Shown here in pieces: positions 55,716-64,000 of a stretch of 64,000 nt of DNA. Both the position numbers and the translations under genes were made by a program. The stretch comes from Aphanomyces cochlioides (taxonomy: Eukaryota > Oomycota > Saprolegniomycetes > Saprolegniales > Verrucalvaceae), in NCBI GenBank assembly GCA_019828595.1, contig JAHQRK010000001.1, positions 1,922,001 to 1,986,000 of the forward strand, given 5' to 3'. The notes under the pieces are model-generated. The model was not told the origin of the DNA. It saw only the letters and a list, made by a program, of their open reading frames with translations, and made no database searches. Position 1 is the stretch's first letter. Each line of letters begins with the position of its first letter.

Positions 55716-56807
55716 CTAGGAAGGGATGGTCACGACAGACGAGGACTTGCGCATGGAGGAGGACGCTGACGGCGGAGGTAGTTCAGGTAAACCAGTATGG
55801 CTTGCGGTGTTGGATCGACGGTGAAGTCGTCGAGCGTCGAGGCGATGTGTCATTTCTGCTTCAGCTTGTAGCTCGAGCTTTCGTCGTGCTGCTGCGGCTT
55901 TACTCTCGACCTCCTTGGCTGCTGCTTCCCTCTGTCAACAGTCATCAGGTTGGTCATGTCACCGTGAACGTACTCTTGCCCTTGCATTTCGAGTGATGAC
56001 ATCTTCCAGACCATGCAGTCGTTGTCGTGTTGGTTCGTCATGTTTGGTCGGATGCGCTTTCTTTCGCCGCTCTTCCTTTCGGACAGCGTTATTGAGCGCA
56101 GTATCGGCACTTGAATCCTGGGCCATGATAGCACTCACTAGAAACCTCCGCCGCTCGATCGAGACGTGCGTCTTGGCATCTAACAGTCCCTTGCTCTGTG
56201 CCTACCATTCAATATCAGGCACGGCGGCTACAGGTCATGAGCTCACCGCCATGCTCTCTTTCAGTCCTACGAACGGCGTTGTGCGGTCTGAGGTCGACTC
56301 ATCGCTATGCTGTGGCGTCAAAGCCAGCACGAACTCCTCAAAGTCGACCGATCCGCTCTCGTCCGAGTCAATGGATCGAATGATCCTCAGTGTTTCATCC
56401 ATTGTGGTTGCAAGCCCAAGCGTGAGAAGAACTTCCTGCAGCTCGTCGTTTGAAATCGTTCCCGAGTGGTCTGCGTCAAGGAGATCGAACCACTCACGCA
56501 GGATCTTCTTCTCGGCAATCGTGAACTCATGCGGCCGCTTCTTCTTGTGCTTCTTCATCCAGTCGCGTTCCTCCGTGAGCCTCAATTCCTTTTCAATCTG
56601 CTTCAAATTGAGTCCGCCGTGGGTTTTCTCAGGGCTGGAAGCGATATGGTCGGCGGCATGGCGCTTCCATTGATCGCGTTCGTACTCGAGTTGGAGACGA
56701 GCTTGCGCTCTGTCGACTTGGCCATGACGAAGACGCCTGGACAATCTCCTGTCCTTGTGAAGCTCCTCGACGTGGGCATGCAGCGTCGCAAACCCGAGGT
56801 GGTTCAT
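55716..56807 (-). CDS. EF-hand protein with long basic helical arms
   Basis: From ATG 56807 (MNHLGFATLHAHVEELHKDR). Two canonical EF-hand loops close together, DADHSGTISNDELQ and DSDESGSVDFEEFV, form one Ca-binding pair, preceded by a long charged helix (EKELRLTEERDWMKKHKKKR). Two introns near 56201-56246 and 55942-55985 connect C-terminal exons rich in Arg, Lys and Glu (REAAAKEVESKAAAARRKLE), ending SSMRKSSSVVTIPS. About 300 residues. The layout suits a ciliary or cytoskeletal calcium sensor, and the neighbour on the same strand, 169 bases upstream, is CFAP221. That link is inference. An upstream exon is possible because the frame is open beyond the ATG. Confidence 0.75.
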
Positions 56808-56976
56808 CCTCTCGGTCGTTGCGCCGGACCTCGTGTCAGTTACACGTGACTTGGTTGTATGAAACGGTCGGTTACGTCGCCGTTTCGCCGCGAAACTCGT
56901 CGAGTCGCCAAGCTCGATGCACTATCACAGTGTTATTACTCTAGCAGCGACGTAGACATCTCTCTCTAGCTTTTCC

Positions 56977-59895
56977 TCATACTGACTCGGGCTCAAAAGT
57001 GTGGAGAGGCAGTGGATCGCCGTGTCCTTGGAGCACAAACTGCATCTTGGGATCTTTGATACGCTTGGCAATTTCTTGCATTCGCTACAGCACGATGAGA
57101 CTACCATGGAGAGCAATGTCGAGGAGCTTACCAAGGGCAGTCGCATCGATAAATCGTATCGGTACGCTGTGTACTCTGCGTCGAGCTTAAGGTATGCTTC
57201 GTCTCGCGGAAACCGTTCGAGCGACTTCAAGTCAAAGTCCAAATGTTCTTCAAAGAGCTTCCTGGCGTCGTCGAGTGTAGGAAGCGTCGATTCAGGAGGC
57301 GGCTCGTCGTTGTCGCTTTCACTGTCACTCAATGGATCAATCGGAATGTGGTCTTGCGTCGTGTCAATGATGGATGGCGCCGAGGGCGGCAGTTCCCAAA
57401 GCGGAGTGTACGGGTGCATGGGATGCTCACGGCGACAGAGCCAAGCAGTGTGGAGCATGTACGGCGTCTTGATCGCGACGGATATTGACCCTGGCGTGTC
57501 GGCAAGGACTTGCTGCCGCGTGAGCTTGAGATCGAGGTCGAAGAACTCTGGCTGCAACACAAACTCTGGGTCGGTTTCGGTCGGCCATGTCTCCGGCGTG
57601 TACACTCGTGGTGTCGCGGGGGGAATGCAAAAGAATGTGTTGGGCACTGTGTATTCCCAATTGAGCTCCGAGGGAGAAACTGGCCCTGCAATGGCATCGG
57701 CAGCGGCACGCGCTGCGTCTGAAATCGGTCGTGGGAGGCGGACGCCAGCTTCATATTGAGCTCCAACATGGAGACGACGCGCAGTCTCAAGGGGAGCGTA
57801 CTGCGGAACGACCAAAGCAGGATGCGGTTTGTATCCCATCTACATGAAGAGGCACTTGAAGCAACTAGACGCTCGGGAAGATGAGACCTCGTTGGCTTCA
57901 AGAGGAACGTGGAGAGGAAAGAGGTCAAAGTTGTGGAAAGCAATGTCCGTCGTCGCTTCCACTGGCAATCGCGTTCTCGAGTCCGTCTCGGCGTAGAGCG
58001 GGAACGAGTGCAAGGTGACGATGCTGCTGATGGGAATTTGGTCAGCGGTTGGATCTTGGCTCTTGGTTGGCGTTGAAAGGTTTGACGTCGTCACTTGGGC
58101 AAACCTCCAGTCGCTTCAACGCCACCATGTCATGGAAGAGCTTGACAGGATGATGGACGTACCGATCGACCATTTTGCGCACTTCCAGTCTCGACGAGGC
58201 GTTTCCAAGCCACGCTTTGATCATGCGAAGGCGGCGGTCCGCACGAAGACGCAAGATAAGTTTCGAGACAACTTGAATGAACCGAGCAAGAATCTAATCG
58301 CCATGAGGGTCATCATATGCACCAAAGATGGAGAGTCCTACCCGCTTGCGCTTAGCCCAGAGGTCGTTCTTGTACGGATTGAAATCGGGAACGTGCGATG
58401 GTTGATGGAAGGCAGGAAGTGCGGCGCGCATGGGAGGCGTGGACGCTGCGCTGCTGCCATGTGATTTGAATGTCGTTCGAAGCGTCTCGCGTTCGTGCCG
58501 AGCGCGTTCTTTAGCGTGATAGACGCGAATGTCTTTGATGAATTGAACGTCATCTTGCGACAGCGTCGAGTCGCCGATTGAGTCGCGGTGGCTTTGAAAT
58601 TCGAGTTCTTTCTCCATCTTGTCGATTTCTTGGAGTTCCTACAGCGCGTGGCGTCACGATTGTGTCGTTGAAGTGTTGAACCTGGAGAAAGACAAGCTCC
58701 TTGAGCTGCCGCGTCGTCGGCTTGGACGAGACGGACTCCTCCATGAGCAAGACATCAAACGATAGACGACCTCCAGAGCTTCCTGTCTTTTGCCGCAGCG
58801 CTTCCTGCTCTGCCTTTTGACGTTTCCTCAGCGCGCGGTTCGCCTCGATCGCACGTTTCAAGTCTTTCGGCTTGAGTTTCCCAGGCTGCTGGGTCAAGAC
58901 AAAGTTGGTCGCATGGACACCTTCCATCTTCTTTGGGATCTTGATACCGTCAATGATGTCGTTCTCGTCCTCGTCCAGGAGATCATCGGCAGGATTTCGC
59001 GGTGGAGACGAATGCCTCTTTGTCTTCTTGGCCTTGGCTTTCGTACTTGCGGGTTTGTCGTTGGATGATGCCTCATCTGTGGCCTCAGGGACACTCGTAC
59101 TGCTGGAGTCTATCGTTGTTTCCAGCTTTGTCAGCGTGCTTTCAAGTTTCAAGTCTGGCGCAGAGGAGCCCGAGATGGTGCAAGTCATGGGCTTGAATCC
59201 AAATTGAGAGACCATGAGCTCGATCTCGCTGAAGACGTTCGCCATCACAATCGGCTGGAAGGCAATCGTGATTTCCGCGCGGCTGTTTGGTGGAATGGTT
59301 CCCTGCAATGGCTCGACAGTGATCGACGTGTGGGCGCGCAGCACGTTGATGCGGAACTCAAACTCGATCGGGACGCTGCACTCGATTGCGACGACGCGCG
59401 TTGATCGATGGCCCAACGGCTGGGTTCCAAAATGTACTTGCGCTGGGAACTGGACCTACAACGTCCGTCAGATTGCGCCTACTGGACTTGTCGACAGACA
59501 TTATTCACGACTGGATAGGCATGCAGCGGTACGATAAAGTTGCCCGCCTCGCTGTGAACTTTGACACAATCGTAGTAGTACTTGTACTCTGTCGGCGTGA
59601 AGCTCACGACGATTTCTTCGCTCATGCCGGGGTAGATCGTTCCTTTTCGCTGGTTCTCGGCATGGAAAGGCGGCTCGCTTGGGAGAACGATATGCATGCG
59701 GGTGCTCGCGGTAGACTTGTTGAGAATGCGCAGTTTCTGCGTCACGGTTTGGTTGAGTCGAAAGCCGCCAAAGTGAACCACGCGTGGAATCGCTTCCAGG
59801 ACTGCATTGCCACCAAGCAATGGAAACTTTTGCGATGCCAGAGGCTTCAGAAGCCTTTCATCTTCAGGTTTCTTGCGCTCTGCCACGATCTCCAT
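56977..59895 (-). CDS. CFAP221: CFAP221 (PCDP1), central-pair protein
   Basis: PCDP1/CFAP221 is part of the C1d projection of the motile axoneme central pair, and in animals binds calmodulin. From ATG 59895 (MEIVAERKKPEDERLL) the protein shows two ASH/MSP-type beta domains: RVVHFGGFRLNQTVTQKLRI, SFTPTEYKYYYDCVKVHSEA, VPLHAYPVVNN, and FPAQVHFGTQPLGHRSTRVV, CSVPIEFEFRINVLRAHTSI, ISQFG-type VSQFGFKPMTCTISG. These match animal CFAP221 in order and wording. A Glu/Lys-rich middle and a long C-terminal part (YKPHPALVVPQYAPLETARR, NTFFCIPPATPRVYTPETWP) follow. Introns are about 43-50 bases; the last join gives an end at MQFVLQGHGDPLPLHTFEPE and TGA at 56977-56979. It is divergent from the acyl-CoA synthetase. 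Confidence 0.93.
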
Positions 59896-59938
59896 CACGG
59901 ATCGACTTGAATCGCGACTCTTCACTCAAAAGATCGCG

Positions 59939-59967
59939 TTCCGGATAAGGTAGGGTTATCCGGAAAA
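59939..59967. promoter_or_regulatory. Inverted TTCCGGATAA pair in a divergent promoter
   Basis: TTCCGGATAAGG and GGTTATCCGGAAAA face each other around a short spacer, forming an imperfect inverted repeat in the 106-base gap between the start codons of CFAP221 (59895, minus) and the acyl-CoA synthetase (60002, plus). It is the clearest case of the motif lying where a two-way promoter must be. Confidence 0.5.
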
Positions 59968-60001
59968 TGTTTAGTTCCCATGGGGTCGTCAACTTTTGAA
60001 G

Positions 60002-62234
60002 ATGCCACATGATGTGGTCAAGAAAACGGCGGCGATTGCCGTTGGTGCCGCTGCCGCCGCGTACATCGACAAGAAAACGATGTTTTCGAAAGACTTGGCC
60101 AAGTTCTGGCCCGTTGCCCGCTCGCTGGCTGAAACGCAATACCTGGTGTTTCGAAACACGCGAGTTGCCGATCTGTGGGAGGAGCTTGTGGACAGCATGC
60201 CATCCAAGGTTCTCATCATGTTTGAAGGACGAAAGTACACTGCCCAGCAGCTCGAGACGCAGTCGAACTGTATCGCGCATTGGGCGATCAGTATCGGCTT
60301 GACTCCCGGATCGATTGTCGCGCTCATGATGGAAAACCGCCCCGAATTCATCACGACTTGGATCGGTCTCTCCAAGGTGGGCGTGATCACAGCACTCATC
60401 AACACACACGTTGCAGAAGATGCCTTGCTGCATAGCCTTGGTATATCAGGGGCGAGCGTCATTATTTTTGGCTCGGAATGCACGAGACAGATCAACTCGG
60501 TAGCGTCACGGTGCAACATCACGAAGTTTTACTCGTACCTCGATGGTAACTACTCTCCAAGCATATTCATTGATGTAATAATCTGTCTAGGCAAAAACCC
60601 AGTCGTTGTGCCTGTCTTTGCGAAATCTCTGGACAAGATGCTCCCACAAGTGTCTCCTCTTCGCCCTCTTCCCGTCCAGCGCAAGAACATCAAGTCGACG
60701 GAGACGATGCTTCTAATCTATACCAGCGGCACCACTGGGTACGTCGTTCCGCTGCAGACGAGCAATTCTGAATGAATTTCTGGTAGAATGCCCAAAGCAG
60801 CCAGAGTCGAGCATCAATCTCTCTTCATTCGATCTCTTGTGTTTGTTCGCATGGCGCAAGTCACGACGTTTGATCGGCTTTACTGTCCGCTGCCACTCTA
60901 CCATACCTCTGGCGGTGTTGTGGCCGTCGGGATGATGCTCATGTCTGGCTGCTCGTTGTCGCTTGCTCGAAAGTTCTCCACGACAAACTTCTGGCATGAC
61001 GTGCGCAACACAGACTGCACGATGATTCAATACATTGGCGAAATGTGTCGCTACCTCCTCCAAGCGCCAGAGTTCGAGTCGGACCGCGCCAACTTGGTAT
61101 GTCTTGACTTTCTTCATGCTCTCGTGACTTTCAGATCCGAGTGGCCATTGGAAATGGCTTGCGGCCTGATATATGGGGCCAATTTCAACGTCGCTTTGGA
61201 ATCCCCATCGTGTGTGAAGTAAGAGGACCTCCTCTAAGCTCAATCTTGACGCGATTGTAGTTCTACGGCGCGACAGAAGGCGTGGCTGGCATGGTCAACT
61301 TATGTACAACGCCAAAAGACCAAGGACACCTTGGACAGTATGGCTATTTTGCCGCCGCCGTCAGTGGTTATGAAATCGTCCAGTTCGATGTCGATACTGA
61401 GCAATTGAAGCGGTAAGCTGCGTGCTCCATCGGCAAGAATGAGCTCGCTGTTGTAGAGATGCACGCGGTCGATTGATTCGCTGCGCAGTGGACGAAGTGG
61501 GCGAGCTCTTGATTCCCATCAAGGATTACATGCCGTCGCATAAGTTCCAAGGCTATTTGAACAACAGCGCCGCGTCCAATGCAAAGAAGATCTCGAATGC
61601 CTTTGTCGAGGTAGTCCACCTGGGAAGATCATGCTTGACCTTTTGTCATCCAGGGCGATGAATTCTTTCGAACAGGGGATCTCTTTCGCATGGACGGGAA
61701 GCGGCGTTTCCACTTTGTCGATCGCATTGGCGACACATTTCGATGGAATGGCGAGAACGTCTCGACGACTGAAGTGGCTGAAATCATTGCAACATTCCCT
61801 GGCGTGTCAGGTTCGCCTGATGGTTGCAATCGCCATTTTATGATGCGCTAGATGTTTGTGTCTATGGCGTGGCATTGCCGCAGCGAGATGGTCGCGCTTG
61901 CATGGTTGCCATGGACTTTGAGGCATTGGACTTTGAATCCTTTGCGGCCTTTTGCGCCCAGAAATTGCCGTACGTGTCGTCTCTTCCCCATGGTTTGGAT
62001 GCTTTCTTGAAACATAGAATCTACGCCGTGCCTCGTTTCGTGCGGCAGTTGCGCACACGACACGTCACTGGCACGATGAAACATGAAAAGGCCAAGCTGA
62101 GGAAACAAGGCGTCGAGCTCGATGCAGTCGACGGCGACCGCATTTTTTATTGGGACCGCACGAAGGCAAGACCAACGTACTCGGAACTGACGCCCAGCGT
62201 CTACCACGACGTAATCACGACATCTCGGCTGTAA
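60002..62234 (+). CDS. FATP/SLC27-type very-long-chain acyl-CoA synthetase
   Basis: Activates fatty acids with ATP and CoA; FATP-family enzymes are membrane-attached and couple uptake to activation. ATG 60002 (MPHDVVKKTAAIAVGAAAAA) gives a hydrophobic N-terminal anchor. The AMP-binding motif LIYTSGTTG is split by an intron and continues as MPKAARVEHQ; CPLPLYHTSGG, FYGATEGVAGMVNL, FFRTGDLFRMDGKRRFHFVD and RIGDTFRWNGENVSTTEVAE are all typical of FATP. Several short introns (near 60545-60592, 60739-60786, 61096-61135, 61219-61260, 61412-61484, 61612-61653 and 61811-61850) are needed to keep frame. The C-terminus is TGTMKHEKAKLRKQGV plus the usual TYSELTPSVYHDV. Complete. Confidence 0.93.
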
Positions 62235-62408
62235 TCATAGAAGGCTCCATGCAAACTGAATCCACGAACTCTCACGTTGTTGATTGATTTCGTCGACGAC
62301 TCAAGTCGACAGCATGTCAGGCCGCACGAGTGCCAAGTGCGAGACAACCACCACATTCTCGATACAAAGACGCTCCACCTTCCTCTCGAGCCATGCGCAG
62401 AAAGGCCA

Positions 62409-62716
62409 TCAAGTGGACGACAGCACATTGCAAGACACAAACGCACCACTGATGACATTTCGACCGCTTGAATTGCCGTGGTGTTGTCCAGACTTTACCC
62501 CGCATTGCAAATGATATATCGCAGGGCGGTACTGTAAACTCTACGTACAAGTAGACGTTGGTAACTTTGTCGATGGACGAATTGACTCACTTCATGGCCT
62601 TCGTCTTGCTGGCTGGAATTCGTACTTGCGCAGTAGAGGAAGACGACTAGCAACAACGCCCAACCTGGGTACACCAGCTCATGTCTTGTGATAGTTTTTC
62701 GCAATTTGAGATCCAT
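62409..62716 (-). CDS. Possible small membrane protein, two exons
   Basis: ATG 62716 begins MDLKLRKTITRHELVYPGWA followed by a hydrophobic helix (ALLLVVFLYCA), then an acidic stretch. A 50-base GT-AG intron (gtgagt...gtacgtag) leads in phase to a second exon (SLQYRPAIYHLQCGVKSGQH) ending at 62409. About 85 residues; no recognised family. An alternative acceptor 2 bases downstream would give a different, longer C-terminus. Splice quality and the TM helix are the only evidence. Confidence 0.35.
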
Positions 62717-63257
62717 GTAAGCCGTTGCTACCAATCCCACCTCGGTTACTTGAAACTTTCAAGTACCGGTAACCGAGGCTCAACATAACAGACAATCGCA
62801 GGCGTTTTTCAACGTGCGGAACGCTTGGCGCGCTGCCAAATAAGAGCAAGGGGAGCCAGCAAGTGGCGAGATAGAGAGTGCGCTGGGTGCATTTCTTCCA
62901 TGAGAAAAACCACCGACGCCTCCAGACTTCCAGGTATCTTTCCGGATAATTCGAATTATCCGGAAAATGAGTCTATAATTAAACCCAGCTGGGCGTTATT
63001 TAAATAAAACGTTGAAGCCATTCAAAGAAACGTGGCGAGCTCCCGCCGCCATCGGAAGCTCAGATTCGACTGTGTTCTCACGTGCGCTGTGTGGAATCCT
63101 GAGGAAGGGAACGACTTGACTCTTCTCTCCCTCTGTCTCGTGATATCTCTCTCTCTCGTAGGCTGAGCTTTCGCAGCTCGAAAGGACGACACAAGACAAC
63201 GTGGTAATAACACACAGTCATCCACGAGTGTACGACTGCCACCACCTGGGTGCGAGT
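62717..63257. other. Intergenic gap holding a long palindrome
   Basis: About 540 bases with no supported gene. Besides the palindrome at 62939-62966 it contains a short inverted repeat near 62740-62780: AACTTTCAAGTACCGGTAACCGAGG follows ACCTCGGTTACTTGAAACTTTC-like sequence, so CCTCGGTTAC and GTAACCGAGG can pair. A run of CTCTC repeats lies near 63121-63160. Confidence 0.5.
62939..62966. repeat. Perfect 28-base palindrome, TTTCCGGATAATTC and its complement
   Basis: The 14-base arm TTTCCGGATAATTC is followed directly by its exact reverse complement with no spacer. It contains two head-to-head copies of the TCCGGATAA motif seen in other intergenic gaps. Flanking bases do not extend the symmetry. 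Confidence 0.85.
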
Positions 63258-63662
63258 TCATGAATGAACCACGTATCGGAATGGCGTTACAATCTTGGAA
63301 TGCAAGGATCCATCCTGCGCGGCGTGTGTGTTGTTGTCCTGACATGCTGCTTCTTTCTTGAAGGCAACGAGACCGACCACTTCTCCACAGTTGGCTTCAT
63401 TGCGATTGTTGTTCAACTTGATTCTTGAAGGTAATAAGTACAACGGACAGACGATCAGGATCCCGCCGAGGATTCCTAGAGCATGCTGGCTGCGAACAAC
63501 GCTCGTCAGTGGTGCATCTTCATGTCCAGTCAAGCGGCGGCGCTGACCACCGAGACATGCATTTTCTTCAGTCCAGCTGGTTATATTTACAGAGACTATC
63601 TCATTAAAGTCGACGAGAAAAATATTTTTTAATTCTCCAACTCGAATACATGCGACAGCCAT
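63258..63662 (-). CDS. Possible small single-pass membrane protein
   Basis: ATG 63662 (MAVACIRVGELKNIFLVD) opens a 134-codon frame. A GT-AG intron of 48 bases (gtaaat...gtggtcag) can be removed without changing phase, leaving about 118 residues. One hydrophobic helix (ALGILGGILIVCPLYLL) is followed by a polar tail ending RYVVHS. No family is recognised. The ATG, the optional well-formed intron and the TM helix give modest support. Confidence 0.4.
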   Translation of the reverse strand: MAVACIRVGELKNIFLVDFNEIVSVNITSWTEENACLGGQRRRLTGHEDAPLTSVVRSQHALGILGGILIVCPLYLLPSRIKLNNNRNEANCGEVVGLVAFKKEAACQDNNTHAAQDGSLHSKIVTPFRYVVHS

Positions 63663-63832
63663 TTTCCCAATTTTCGGGGGAAGTGATAAATTTCACTCAT
63701 ATTTCACACTTTTCTTCCTCTAATTTGCACTTGTTGATGCACGACCTTTCAATTGTCAAGGGAAAGAAGAGGTACACCGTACAGAGTCGGTTTCAGTGAC
63801 GGAAAGAAGCAAGTCTTGGACAACAACTGACC

Positions 63833-64000
63833 ATGTATTCTGTCAGTCGGATGCTTGGAGAGCAACTAGACTCTCTCGAATCGTCGTGGAAGCCAGCTGT
63901 GCTGCGTTTGGATTCCGCACTGCAATGTGAATGTGAAGCAAAAATCCATTGCAGTTCGTCGCCCGTGTTTCATAGTGTGCATATATTGGACTTTCCCCTC
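63833..64000 (+). CDS. Unknown protein, 3' partial
   Basis: ATG 63833 begins MYSVSRMLGEQLDSLESSWK, and all 56 codons to the window end are open (ending HSVHILDFPL). The composition looks like a folded protein with a Cys cluster (LQCECEAKIHC). No family can be named from this much sequence. The 5' side holds about 170 bases of AT-rich gap. Confidence 0.5.
   Translation, partial: MYSVSRMLGEQLDSLESSWKPAVLRLDSALQCECEAKIHCSSSPVFHSVHILDFPL

Noticed and set aside
1..64000. CRISPR arrays, bacterial operons, rRNA or tRNA genes
   Set aside because: No spaced direct repeats of CRISPR type, no Shine-Dalgarno-led gene strings, and no cloverleaf or B-box sequence outside coding regions was found by eye.

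Overview
This window looks like nuclear DNA of a flagellated oomycete (stramenopile), probably a Saprolegniales-type genome such as Aphanomyces. The group assignment is inference from gene content and intron style; no species can be named from sequence alone. The genes are densely packed, and most have several very short GT-AG introns of about 38-50 bases. Convergent neighbours nearly touch: 0, 7, 9 and 27 bases separate stop codons. Flagellar genes are present (kinesin-9, IFT121/WDR35, CFAP221/PCDP1), as are families that are common in oomycetes (WRKY19-type CxxH zinc-finger repeats, a fused aspartokinase-homoserine dehydrogenase, IQ/WW repeat proteins).

Layout. 1-8 kb: a disordered protein (partial), a kinesin-9 with a C-terminal PH domain, an EF-hand protein, an APE2-type AP endonuclease and a CaMK-like kinase. 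8-16.6 kb: four Frag1/DRAM/Sfk1-type membrane-protein genes and KTI12, part of which was duplicated as a block; in the second block one Frag1 copy is intact and the rest is decayed. KTI12 carries a U12-type AT-AC intron. 16.7-20.4 kb: IFT121. 20.5-29.7 kb: a cluster of three unusual TTL-fold (tubulin-tyrosine-ligase-like ATP-grasp) proteins that carry a signal peptide, an EGF module and a C-terminal membrane anchor. One looks active, one looks like a pseudoenzyme and one is a pseudogene. Between them sit a Harbinger element and a hAT relic, each with intact terminal inverted repeats and target-site duplications. 29.8-36 kb: thiamine pyrophosphokinase, a chimeric Ctr-type copper transporter with luminal copper-site-like domains and a C-terminal HMA domain, and the aspartokinase-homoserine dehydrogenase. 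36-47 kb: an ELAPOR/EIG121-like receptor, a zinc-finger repeat protein, two small unknown genes, a claudin-like tetraspan and a PI4K-beta with a multi-pass N-terminus. 47-54 kb: one very large IQ/RCC1/zinc/IQ-WW protein and ZNF598/Hel2. 54-64 kb: a membrane-anchored C2H2 protein, an EF-hand protein, CFAP221, a FATP-type acyl-CoA synthetase and small or partial genes.

A short palindromic sequence built on TCCGGATAA recurs in many intergenic gaps, usually within about 15-100 bases of a start codon. It is the main sequence signal here that no gene model explains. Together with the extracellular TTL family it is the best candidate for something undescribed. Exon joins below were worked out by hand from frame, splice consensus and family conservation; no database search was run.
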